Assembly: GCF_039830145.1 (NCBI RefSeq)
Contig: NZ_CP156082.1
Span: 1,382,001-1,446,000 of the forward strand
Reading direction: 5' to 3'
Source: Croceibacterium sp. TMG7-5b_MA50
GTDB taxonomy: Bacteria > Pseudomonadota > Alphaproteobacteria > Sphingomonadales > Sphingomonadaceae
Length of the DNA stretch: 64,000 nucleotides
Shown: positions 56,581-64,000 of the stretch, piece after piece
How positions within the stretch are numbered: position 1 is the stretch's first letter
Layout: each line of letters starts with the position of its first letter
The notes under the pieces: generated by a model
The model's database searches: none
What the model was told of the DNA's origin: nothing
The model's input: only the letters and a program-made list of their open reading frames with translations
Translations under genes and position numbers: made by a program

Positions 56581-57365
56581 GCATCACGTCGGATACAGCC
56601 GAGTTCGCCGGCAAGCGCGTGCTGGTCAGCGGGGGCACTAAGGGCCTCGGCCGCGCCACGGTCGTGCGCTTCATGGCCGGTGGCGCGCGAGTTATCACCG
56701 CTGCCCGGACAACCAACGATCCCATCGAAGGCGTCGAATATGTGGAGGCTGACCTGACGACGCCGGATGGCGGTGAAAAGCTGGCCACGGTGGCGATCGA
56801 GCGACTGGGCGGCATTGACATCCTTGCGCATGTCGTCGGTGGCTCCGCATCACCCGCCGGCGGCTTCGCGGCTCTAACGGACGAGCACTGGCTTGCCGAA
56901 CTGAACCTCAACCTGTTGGCGACCGTCCGCCTCGATCGCCTTCTGATCCCGCAGATGCTCGATCGGGGCAGGGGCGTCGTGGTGCACGTCACCTCCATCC
57001 AGTCCGTCCTGCCGCTGCCCGAATCCACGACCGGCTATGCTGCTGCCAAGGCTGCGCTGAGGACCTACAGCAAGGCAATCTCGAAGGAGATCGGTCCCAA
57101 GGGCGTGCGGGTCAACTCCGTCTCGCCCGGCTGGATCATGACGGAGGCTGCCGGGGACTTCCTCCAACGGCTGCAAACTGCCGACGGCGGCTCGGTCGAG
57201 GATGCGCGCCGGTCCGTGCTCGATGCACTGGGCGGAATTTCGATAGGGCGGGGAGCCGAGCCCGATGAGGTCGCCGACCTCATCGCCTATCTGGCCTCGG
57301 ACCGTGCCGCGGCGATACATGGCGCCGAGTTCGTCATTGATGGCGGGACCATCCGCACCGTTTGA
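56577..57365 (+). CDS. Short-chain dehydrogenase/reductase
   Basis: 262-residue Rossmann oxidoreductase. The cofactor motif is GGTKGLG (Gly19, Gly23, Gly25), catalytic residues are Ser140, Tyr154 and Lys158 (TTGYAAAKAAL), and a C-terminal VIDGG closes the fold. Arg44 after the second strand (TAART) suggests NADPH preference. Substrate unknown. Coupled to the NTF2-like gene by ATGA; together with LysR they form a compact cassette. Confidence 0.92.
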   Translation: MSITSDTAEFAGKRVLVSGGTKGLGRATVVRFMAGGARVITAARTTNDPIEGVEYVEADLTTPDGGEKLATVAIERLGGIDILAHVVGGSASPAGGFAALTDEHWLAELNLNLLATVRLDRLLIPQMLDRGRGVVVHVTSIQSVLPLPESTTGYAAAKAALRTYSKAISKEIGPKGVRVNSVSPGWIMTEAAGDFLQRLQTADGGSVEDARRSVLDALGGISIGRGAEPDEVADLIAYLASDRAAAIHGAEFVIDGGTIRTV

Positions 57366-57557
57366 GGGGCCGATTGACACGCCGCGCTACCGAGCAAGAG
57401 CCACGGGCGGGCGTCCGTTGTTCCTCAGGTGCAGGCGGATAGCAGCCGCGTAATCGCGGCGACGATACGTCCGCTCGAATGGGAGCAGACGCCCCTTCGC
57501 CCCCGGTCCTCTTGCAGGCCTTTCCCTCCCCCACCCCAGCCCGCTACACCTGCCCCA

Positions 57558-58766
57558 ATGGGCCTAAATCATACCAGCCACCCCGTCCTCGCCACCATCG
57601 ACGCGGCGGCGATCCTTGCCCGCACGGAGAGCTGGTGCGCCATCAACAGCGGCACCAGCAATCTCTCCGGCCTCGCCCGCATGGCGCACAAGTTGGCGGA
57701 GGCCTTCGCCGCCCTCCCGGGCCAGATAGAGCTGGTCGATCCCGCCCCCGTCACCACCATCGCCCCCTCCGGCGAGCAAACCGAACAGCCGCACGGCCAG
57801 CACCTCGTCCTCCGCGTCCGCCCGGATGCGCCGCGCCGTGTGCTGCTGACGGGGCACATGGATACGGTCTATCCCCCGGACCATCCGTTCCAGGCCGCGC
57901 GCTGGCTCGACGCCGAGACGCTGAACGCCCCCGCCGCCGCCGACATGAAGGGCGGCCTCGCCATCATGCTGGAGGCACTGCTGGCATTCGAGCGCTCGCC
58001 CGAGGCGGCCACGCTCGGCTACGACGTGATGATAAATTCGGACGAGGAGACCGGCTCGCTCGCCTCCGCCGCGCTGATTGCCGATCTCGCGCGCGGCAAG
58101 CTGGCGGCGCTCACCTACGAACCCGCCACCGCGCCCGACGGCACGCTCGCCCATGCGCGCGGGGGCAGCGGGAATTACAGCGTCGTCGCCGCGGGCCGCT
58201 CCGCCCATGCGGGGCGCAATCCGCAGGACGGACGCAATGCGCTGCTGGCGCTGGCCGACCTCGCGCTCCGCCTCAAACAGCTCACCCATGCCGACCTGTC
58301 GGTGAACCCCGCCCGGATCGACGGGGGCAGCGCCAACAACGTGGTGCCCGATCATGCCGTGCTGCGCTTCAACATCCGCCCCCGCACCGTTCGGGCCGCG
58401 GAGGATTTCGCGCGCAGCTTCGCCGCTCTGCTGGCCGATATCGCCGCCGCGCACGAGGTCACCCTCACGCCCCATGGCGGGATCACCCGTCCGCCCAAGC
58501 CGGTTGACGCACGCGCGCAGGCGCTGTTCGACCTGGTGCAGCAGGCCGGCGCCGATCTGGGGCAGCATTTCGGCTGGCGGCCCAGCGGCGGGGTGTGCGA
58601 TGGCAACAATATCGCCGCCGTCGGCGTGCCGGTCGTCGACACGATGGGCGCACGCGGAGGGGCGATCCACTCGCCGGAGGAATATCTGATCGTCCCCAGC
58701 CTCGCCGAACGCGCCCGCCTCTCCACGCTGGTGCTGCTGCGCCTCGCCACCGGGGCGCTGGCGTGA
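57558..58766 (+). CDS. M20-family metallo-hydrolase (amidase/deacylase) in the arginine succinyltransferase cluster
   Basis: 402-residue zinc hydrolase of the CPG2/DapE/ArgE group. Metal ligands are visible in LTGHMDTVY, APAAADMKGG, NSDEETGS (catalytic Glu pair) and the C-terminal GGAIHSPEEYL. It overlaps astA as GTGA. The canonical pathway ends with AstE, a different family, which is not seen here; this enzyme could remove succinate from succinylglutamate instead. No ribosome site precedes the ATG at 57558, and the frame is open upstream to 57429. The 192-bp gap before it (57366-57557) shows nothing I can name. Confidence 0.85.
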   Translation: MGLNHTSHPVLATIDAAAILARTESWCAINSGTSNLSGLARMAHKLAEAFAALPGQIELVDPAPVTTIAPSGEQTEQPHGQHLVLRVRPDAPRRVLLTGHMDTVYPPDHPFQAARWLDAETLNAPAAADMKGGLAIMLEALLAFERSPEAATLGYDVMINSDEETGSLASAALIADLARGKLAALTYEPATAPDGTLAHARGGSGNYSVVAAGRSAHAGRNPQDGRNALLALADLALRLKQLTHADLSVNPARIDGGSANNVVPDHAVLRFNIRPRTVRAAEDFARSFAALLADIAAAHEVTLTPHGGITRPPKPVDARAQALFDLVQQAGADLGQHFGWRPSGGVCDGNNIAAVGVPVVDTMGARGGAIHSPEEYLIVPSLAERARLSTLVLLRLATGALA

Positions 58767-59776
58767 GCCACGTCATCCGCACCGCCGGGCCGCAGGACCT
58801 GCAGCCGCTGTACGAGATGGCGAAGCTCACTGGCGGCGGCTTCACCAACCTGCCGCCCGAACGCGCCGCGCTGGCCGCCAAGCTGGAACGCAGCGCCGAT
58901 GCGCTCGCCCGCACGGAGATGACGCTGGCGGACGAAAGCTTCGTAATGGTGCTGGAGGATGCGGAGACCGGCGCCGTGCGCGGCACCGCGCAGCTGTTCA
59001 CGCAGGTGGGGCAGCGCTGGCCGTTCTACTCCTACCGCCTCACCACAATGACGCAATATTCGCGGGAGCTGGAACGGTCGATGCGGGCGGAGCTGCTGAG
59101 CCTCGTCACCGATCTGGAGGGGTCGAGCGAGGTCGGCGGGCTGTTCCTGCATCCGGGGGAGCGCGCCGGGGGGCTGGGCCTGCTGCTGGCGCGGAGCCGA
59201 TATCTGTTCATCGCCGCGCACCGGCAGCGCTTCGGCCCGCGCATCCTGGCGGAGCTGCGCGGCATCATCGACGAGCGGGGCGGATCGCCGTTCTGGGACG
59301 CGGTCGGCGGCCGGTTCTTCGGGATGAGCTTCCAGGAGGCGGACGAGTTCAATGCGCTCCACGGCAACCAGTTCATCGCCGACCTGATGCCCAAGCACCC
59401 CGTCTATACCGCCATGCTGCCGGAGGATGCGCGCCGGGTGATCGGCCTGCCCCACCCCAACGGCCGCGCGGCGATGCGCATGCTGGAAGGCGAAGGCTTC
59501 GCGCATCACGGCTATGTCGACATCTTCGATGGCGGGCCGACCATGACCGCGGCGACCGACAGCGTGGCCAGCATCCGCGGGGCGCATCGCGGCACGGTGG
59601 CCGATGCGTTGCTGGCCAAGGGGGAGAAGGCGCTGATCGCCGCGGGCACGCTGGCCGATTTCCGCTGCTGCTTCGGCGCGCGGGAGCTGCGCGACGGGGA
59701 GGTGGCAATCGACGCGCGCACGGCGGACCTGCTGCGCGTCAGCCCCGGCGATCCGGTGTGGAGCGTGGCGCGATGA
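58763..59776 (+). CDS. astA: Arginine N-succinyltransferase
   Basis: 337-residue acyltransferase using succinyl-CoA and arginine, first step of the ammonia-producing arginine pathway. The family blocks IRTAGPQDLQPLYEMAKLTG, SSEVGGLFLHPGER and GKFFxM-like GGRFFGMSFQEAD are clear. It starts at GTG overlapping the M20 stop (GTGA). Homologous single-subunit form. Confidence 0.94.
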   Translation: MSHVIRTAGPQDLQPLYEMAKLTGGGFTNLPPERAALAAKLERSADALARTEMTLADESFVMVLEDAETGAVRGTAQLFTQVGQRWPFYSYRLTTMTQYSRELERSMRAELLSLVTDLEGSSEVGGLFLHPGERAGGLGLLLARSRYLFIAAHRQRFGPRILAELRGIIDERGGSPFWDAVGGRFFGMSFQEADEFNALHGNQFIADLMPKHPVYTAMLPEDARRVIGLPHPNGRAAMRMLEGEGFAHHGYVDIFDGGPTMTAATDSVASIRGAHRGTVADALLAKGEKALIAAGTLADFRCCFGARELRDGEVAIDARTADLLRVSPGDPVWSVAR

Positions 59777-61026
59777 GCCTGGTGGAGATCAACTTCGACG
59801 GCCTGATCGGTCCGACGCACAATTACGCCGGACTCAGCTGGGGCAACCTCGCCGCGACCGCCCATGCCGGGCAGGTCAGCCAGCCCCGCGCCGCCGCGCT
59901 GCAGGGCCTCGCCAAGATGCGCGCGAACATGGCACTGGGCCTGCCGCAAGGCTTCCTGCTGCCGCTGCCCCGTCCGAATGCCGGCTGGCTGGACCGGCTC
60001 GCCTGGGCACCCGGCGCCGACCCGGCGCTGCTGGCTGGTGCTTGGTCGGCGAGTGCGATGTGGACGGCCAATGCAGCCACGGTCAGCCCCGCCCCCGATA
60101 CAGCGGACGAGCGTTGCCACCTCACCGCGGCCAACCTCGTCACCATGCCGCATCGGGCGCAGGAATGGCCCGACACGGTGCGCCAGTTGAGGCTCGCCTT
60201 TGCCGATGGCAGGCACTTCGCGGTGCATGACGCGGTGCCGCCATGCTTCGGTGACGAGGGTGCGGCCAACCACATGCGGATGGCGGCGGCGCATGGCGCG
60301 CCGGGCATCGAAATCTTCGTCTATGGCCGCCCCGGCGGCCGCTTCCCCGCGCGCCAGCATGAGCAGGCGAGCCGCGCAGTCGCCCGCCGGCATGGCCTTG
60401 CCCCTGCACGCACGCTGTTCGTGGAGCAGTCCCCTGCCGCGATCGAGGCCGGCGCGTTCCACAACGACGTGGTGGCCGTGGCGAACGAGCGGGTGCTGTT
60501 CGCCCACGAGCAGGCGTTTGCCGACACCGACGGCACCTGTCGCGCGATCCGCCGCCTGCTGCCTGAGGCGGAGATCGTGATCGTGCCCGCGGCGGAGGTG
60601 AGCCTGGCGGACGCGGTCGCCTCCTACTTGTTCAACGCCCAGTTGGTGACGCTGCCCGCCAATGAAGGCATGGCGCTGATCGTGCCGGGGGAGGCGTGGG
60701 CGCATCCGCGCGTACGTGGCTGGCTCGACCGGATGCTGGCGGGCAATGGTCCGATCCGGCAGGTGTTGCCGGTGGATGTGCGTGAAAGCATGGCCAATGG
60801 CGGCGGCCCGGCCTGCCTGCGCCTGCGTGTGGTGGCGGACTTGGCGACAGTCGATCAACGCTTCCTGCTGGACGAGCGCAAGGCGGCGCTGATCGTGCAG
60901 ATCATCGAAGGTCACTGGCCCGAAGCGATCGCACCGGATCAGCTTGGCGATGCCGGCCTGGCGCGCCAGATTGTCGCAGCCCGGCACACGCTGCTGGGCG
61001 AGCTTGGACTGGAGGAACTGGCGTGA
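59773..61026 (+). CDS. astB: N-succinylarginine dihydrolase
   Basis: 417-residue guanidine-modifying enzyme turning succinylarginine into succinylornithine, CO2 and ammonia. N-terminal VEINFDGLIGPTHNYAGLS, central FHNDVVAVAN and C-terminal FLLDERKAALI are present. Catalytic Cys is expected near GGPACLRLRV. It overlaps astA as ATGA. astC and astD are not in the window. Confidence 0.95.
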   Translation: MSLVEINFDGLIGPTHNYAGLSWGNLAATAHAGQVSQPRAAALQGLAKMRANMALGLPQGFLLPLPRPNAGWLDRLAWAPGADPALLAGAWSASAMWTANAATVSPAPDTADERCHLTAANLVTMPHRAQEWPDTVRQLRLAFADGRHFAVHDAVPPCFGDEGAANHMRMAAAHGAPGIEIFVYGRPGGRFPARQHEQASRAVARRHGLAPARTLFVEQSPAAIEAGAFHNDVVAVANERVLFAHEQAFADTDGTCRAIRRLLPEAEIVIVPAAEVSLADAVASYLFNAQLVTLPANEGMALIVPGEAWAHPRVRGWLDRMLAGNGPIRQVLPVDVRESMANGGGPACLRLRVVADLATVDQRFLLDERKAALIVQIIEGHWPEAIAPDQLGDAGLARQIVAARHTLLGELGLEELA

Positions 61027-61295
61027 TGGCTGACGTTTTCCCCGGCATGATCCGCAGGCTCCGCCGCATATCCCGACTGTTCGTCATCCGCACCCGGTTC
61101 GAGGCGTTCGCCATCATCTACGCGCTGGCGCTGGGCGCCACTCAGCGGGGTTCCGTCTATCTGGACCAGTTCCCCGGCTGGGGCGGACGGCTGCTGTTCG
61201 GCGCGTGTTGCCTGGCGGTGCTGATGGCGGGCGCCAAGATCCTAGACTGCCTGAAGCTGGAGGCAGCGGCGGCCGATCGAGACAAGCCCGGCTGA
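61026..61295 (+). CDS. Small membrane protein of unknown function coupled to astB
   Basis: 89-residue protein with a basic N-terminus (RRLRRISRLFVIRTR) and two hydrophobic helices (FAIIYALALGA and LLFGACCLAVLMAGA). I recognise the type from sphingomonad genomes without a known role. The ATG at 61026 overlaps the astB stop as TGATG; a GTG three bases earlier is also possible. Confidence 0.72.
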   Translation: MADVFPGMIRRLRRISRLFVIRTRFEAFAIIYALALGATQRGSVYLDQFPGWGGRLLFGACCLAVLMAGAKILDCLKLEAAAADRDKPG

Positions 61296-61300
61296 TCCGC

Positions 61301-61315
61301 TTTACCACCGTTTAA
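61301..61315 (+). promoter_or_regulatory. Possible CtrA box before the Tad-like genes
   Basis: TTTA (61301-61304), seven bases, TTAA (61312-61315) differs from the CtrA consensus TTAA-N7-TTAA by one base. It is placed in the 64-bp gap directly before the TadG-like gene. Confidence 0.35.
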
Positions 61316-61359
61316 CCGACCCCGGCCTATGACCCTGTCCCATGCGGACAGGTCGATCG

Positions 61360-63192
61360 ATGATGCGCCGGATGCGCGCGCTGCTGCGGGACCGGCAGGG
61401 TGCGGCCCTGCCGATCATGGCGGCCGGGCTGCTGCCGGTGCTGGCCGGGATCGGCGCAGCGATCGACATCGGGCGGATCGTGGTGGTCCGCGCGCAGATG
61501 CAGGCCGGTGTCGATGCCGGCGCGCTGGCGGGCGCGCGCGCATTCGGGCTGGAGGAGGACCGCGATGAGCAGGTCGCCGCCTATTTCCAGGCCAACATGC
61601 CCGACGGCTATGCCGGCGCCGACCCGATCGAGCCATCGCCCATTTTCGAGAAGGTCCGGGGCGTCAGCCGCGTGCGTGTCGCCGCGGAGACAGATCTGCC
61701 GATGGTATTCATGCGGCTGTTCGGCATGGCGACCACCACCATCAGCGTGGAATCGACGGCGGAGATGCAGCCCAAGCCGCTGGAGGTGATGGTGGTGCTG
61801 GACAACACCGGCTCCATGAAGACGACGCTTGGCAGCGGCACGCGGATGGACGCGCTGAAGACCGCGATGCACGACTTCATCGAGATCCTGCACCAGGGGC
61901 AGGATCGGCGCGCCGACCTGGCGATGGGCATCACCACCTACACCGTCACCACAAATGTCGGGCATATCCTGCGCGACGCTGGGGTGACGATCGGGGAACG
62001 TGACGGCTTCACCAATATCGGGACGTATGTCGGTGGGAACGAGAACACGGCTGCGCTGGGCTGGAGCGGGTGCGTGGAAAACGACCAGACCGTACGCGAC
62101 ATCAGCGCCGCTGCGACCGTCATGGAGGCGAACGCCTATGACATCGATCGGTATCTGCCGGGCGAGAGGGATGCGCGCCCGGGTATCCGCCCGTACCACT
62201 ACATGCCGCTGACCACCACGCAAAGCAGGAAGGCACCGGGCGAGAACACCTCAAAGAGTGGTGCGTGGGCGACAAGCGCGCGCAAGCCCGATCATTACTG
62301 GGCGGCCCACCAGAACAACAATACGAGCGACGGTAGACGTAATAATCTGTACCGTCTTGACGCCGGCGGTAACGCCAGTTTGGCTGAGATCCTGGCCAAC
62401 AAACCGGCGTACCGACAATATTTCCACGACTTCTACATTGGCCTCAACTACGATCGATCGAGCGACAGCGATGACGTTATCGTCCGGGCTGACAATGGCG
62501 GCTATTTCGAGCCTGGATCGGTTGCCGACTACAAGGTGGTTTATTCGCGCATCCCGCGCCTGAACGTCACCACCGACTGGGACAAGCCGAATGCCCATTA
62601 TGGCTCCCCCCTGCGGTCGGGCACCAACCTCAGGATGCCGACGCCCAACTGGCAATGTCCAAGCCCGGCGCTGGAGCTGGCCTATGACCAGCCGCGATCG
62701 ACCTACGACGACTACATCAAGTATGACAACTACCCGCTGATGCCCGCGAGCGGCACGCTGCATCACATCGGCATGCTGTGGGGCTATCGCCTGCTGACGC
62801 GTGACGACGTGTTCAAGCGCGAAAACCCCACTCCGTCCGAGAGGCCGCTCCGCGCGCTGGTGTTCATGACTGACGGCGACACCCAGGCGAGCAGCGACAA
62901 TTCATGGTATGGCGCCTATGGCGCGCTGCGCGAGAAGCGCATCACCAACGCCACGGACACCGGCACCTTCAAGGTGCAGGTCATGAACCGCTTCGCCAAG
63001 GTGTGCGAGAACGCCAAGCGCGACGGGATCGCCGTGTACATCGTCTCGCTGCTGCCCGCGCCTGGGGACACGCAGAGCGTCTTCCGCACCTGTGCGGGCG
63101 CCAACTACCTGGAAACCAGCACGCAGAGCGAGATCCAGAACGCCTTCCGCCAAATCGCGGTCGATCTGGTCGACCTGCACCTGACGCAATGA
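61360..63192 (+). CDS. TadG-like protein with von Willebrand A domain
   Basis: 610-residue envelope protein. The basic start RRMRALLRDRQGAALPIMAA is followed by one hydrophobic helix and a TadE/TadG-type Flp-pilus domain. A von Willebrand A domain begins at about 140 with the metal-site motif VVLDNTGSM, a DxTxS variant of DxSxS. A long polar insert (about 215-450, rich in Asn, Tyr and Asp) precedes the second half with VFMTDGDTQ. Start at 61360 follows GGACAGG; an ATG at 61342 lacks a ribosome site. Its stop overlaps the next start as ATGA. Confidence 0.85.
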   Translation: MMRRMRALLRDRQGAALPIMAAGLLPVLAGIGAAIDIGRIVVVRAQMQAGVDAGALAGARAFGLEEDRDEQVAAYFQANMPDGYAGADPIEPSPIFEKVRGVSRVRVAAETDLPMVFMRLFGMATTTISVESTAEMQPKPLEVMVVLDNTGSMKTTLGSGTRMDALKTAMHDFIEILHQGQDRRADLAMGITTYTVTTNVGHILRDAGVTIGERDGFTNIGTYVGGNENTAALGWSGCVENDQTVRDISAAATVMEANAYDIDRYLPGERDARPGIRPYHYMPLTTTQSRKAPGENTSKSGAWATSARKPDHYWAAHQNNNTSDGRRNNLYRLDAGGNASLAEILANKPAYRQYFHDFYIGLNYDRSSDSDDVIVRADNGGYFEPGSVADYKVVYSRIPRLNVTTDWDKPNAHYGSPLRSGTNLRMPTPNWQCPSPALELAYDQPRSTYDDYIKYDNYPLMPASGTLHHIGMLWGYRLLTRDDVFKRENPTPSERPLRALVFMTDGDTQASSDNSWYGAYGALREKRITNATDTGTFKVQVMNRFAKVCENAKRDGIAVYIVSLLPAPGDTQSVFRTCAGANYLETSTQSEIQNAFRQIAVDLVDLHLTQ

Positions 63193-63770
63193 TCGCGCGC
63201 CGCCGCCTGTCTCACCTGCTTCGCGCGCGTGAGGGCGTGGCTGCCGCCGAGTTCGCCATGTTGGCGCCGGCAATGTTCCTGCTGCTGATGGGCACGGTCG
63301 AGGCGGCGCATTTCCTGATGGTGCAGACCACGCTGGAAGGTGCGGTGTCGCGCGCCGCGCGCGAGAACGCCGTGGCGTTGACCATGGGCGATGACGAGCG
63401 CGACACCGCCATGCGCGCCCGCATTGCCGACATCATGGGCACCTTCAAGGTGGCTGACGGTCAGAGGCTGGAGATCGACACCCGGGTCTATGGGAACTTC
63501 GCCTCCGCCCGGACCGAGCCGTTCGACGATGCGGACGGGAACGGTCAGTATGACGAGGGCGAGTTCTTCCAGGATGGCAACGGCAACGGTATCCGTGACG
63601 TGGAGGTACGCAAGGCTGGCAAGATGGGCGAAGTAGGCGATGTCGTCGCATACAGCGTGACCTACCCCGTCGATCCCGTCTTTGCCTTCCTGACCCCGGT
63701 CTTCGGCGGACCGCTGCGCATGACCAGCAGCACGGTTGTCCGCAACGAACCTGAGAAGTCCGTCCTGTGA
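63189..63770 (+). CDS. TadE-like pilus assembly protein with calcium-loop motifs
   Basis: 193-residue protein. After a basic start, the TadE signature REGVAAAEFAMLAPAMFLLL forms the single membrane helix. The external part contains two acidic DxDG/DGNG loops (DADGNGQYDEGE and DGNGNGIRD) that look like calcium-binding EF-hand or dockerin-type loops, not usual in TadE proteins. Coupled to its neighbours by ATGA and GTGA overlaps. Confidence 0.85.
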   Translation: MIARRRLSHLLRAREGVAAAEFAMLAPAMFLLLMGTVEAAHFLMVQTTLEGAVSRAARENAVALTMGDDERDTAMRARIADIMGTFKVADGQRLEIDTRVYGNFASARTEPFDDADGNGQYDEGEFFQDGNGNGIRDVEVRKAGKMGEVGDVVAYSVTYPVDPVFAFLTPVFGGPLRMTSSTVVRNEPEKSVL

Positions 63771-64000
63771 CGGCGCTCACCGTACCCGGTCCGATTGGAA
63801 GGGGGCGCGCACTGCTGCGTTGCCGCCGCGGCGTTTCGGCGGTGGAGTTCGCGTTGGCGCTGCCGCTGTTCCTGGCGCTGATGGGCGCGGGAATCGAGCT
63901 GTCGTTCGTGATGGTCACGGCGGTCAAGGTTCAGCGGCTGGCGACCATGACCGCCGACCTGGTGGCGCGCGACGGCTCGTCCGATCACCGCCTGACCGAG
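63767..64000 (+). CDS. TadE-like protein, truncated by the window end
   Basis: First 78 codons of a third TadE/TadG-like protein. The start is GTG overlapping the previous stop (GTGA). The signature RRGVSAVEFALALPLFLALM is a membrane helix following a basic N-terminus. The remainder lies outside the window. Confidence 0.82.
   Translation, partial: MTALTVPGPIGRGRALLRCRRGVSAVEFALALPLFLALMGAGIELSFVMVTAVKVQRLATMTADLVARDGSSDHRLTE

Noticed and set aside
1-64000. CRISPR array, insertion sequence, prophage or tRNA/rRNA genes
   Set aside because: I found no spaced repeats, transposase, integrase, phage genes or tRNA-like cloverleaf; gaps are too short to hold most of them.

Overview
The window is high-GC DNA packed almost entirely with genes, with no intergenic gap above about 230 bp. 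Gene content, protein style and promoter motifs point to an alphaproteobacterium, most probably a sphingomonad (Sphingomonadales). Supporting signs are a Caulobacter-style TonB-dependent receptor feeding a non-phosphorylative sugar pathway, an OmpA protein with a poly-proline linker, an HWE-type kinase, EcfG-type (GGAAC-N16/17-CGTT) promoters, a GTTC-N7-GTTC LexA box, and TadE/TadG genes. I see no tRNA, rRNA, insertion sequence, prophage or CRISPR array.

Region 1 (36-15485) is an L-arabinose and arabinan/arabinogalactan utilisation locus. One minus-strand block encodes, in transcription order, a GguC/AraD1-type dehydratase, an L-arabinose/D-galactose 1-dehydrogenase, a GH51 and two GH43 arabinan-degrading enzymes, a GH27 enzyme and a TonB-dependent receptor. 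A divergent FadR-type GntR regulator, a FucP-like sugar transporter, an aldose 1-epimerase and an IlvD/Edd-type aldonate dehydratase complete it. Polymer would be cut outside the cytoplasm and imported through receptor and transporter. L-arabinose would then be oxidised through L-arabonate and 2-keto-3-deoxy-L-arabonate. The lactonase and the final semialdehyde dehydrogenase are not in the window. A shared 11-bp motif lies before the receptor, the regulator and the transporter/epimerase pair and probably ties them into one regulon.

Region 2 (15550-21462) is a three-gene signalling operon: a TM-GAF-coiled-coil hybrid histidine kinase with three receiver domains, a CheR-type methyltransferase, and a REC-PAS-HWE kinase-REC protein. 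A well-matched EcfG promoter precedes it, which suggests a role in the general stress response.

Region 3 (21475-35787) is housekeeping: malate synthase G, an RlmD/TrmA-type RNA methyltransferase, NAD(P)HX repair enzyme, IlvD and IspE on the minus strand; an AI-2E family permease on plus; then S1/P1 nuclease with ETF-ubiquinone oxidoreductase, facing a UDG-like protein, a lytic transglycosylase and MoaB. Region 4 (35795-51223) holds a ZIP metal transporter, a radical SAM protein with a LexA box over its promoter, a stress-promoter OmpA protein, DnaE, an MHYT-PAS-GGDEF-EAL protein, a LolD/LolC-type lipoprotein exporter, an MscS channel and RecG. SdhE and Mfd follow on plus.

Region 5 (55243-57365) is a LysR/NTF2-like/SDR accessory cassette of unknown substrate. 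Region 6 (57558-61295) is part of an arginine succinyltransferase pathway: an M20 hydrolase, AstA, AstB and a small membrane protein, all with overlapping starts and stops. Region 7 (61360 to the end) is a run of TadG/TadE-like envelope proteins, the last cut by the window edge.
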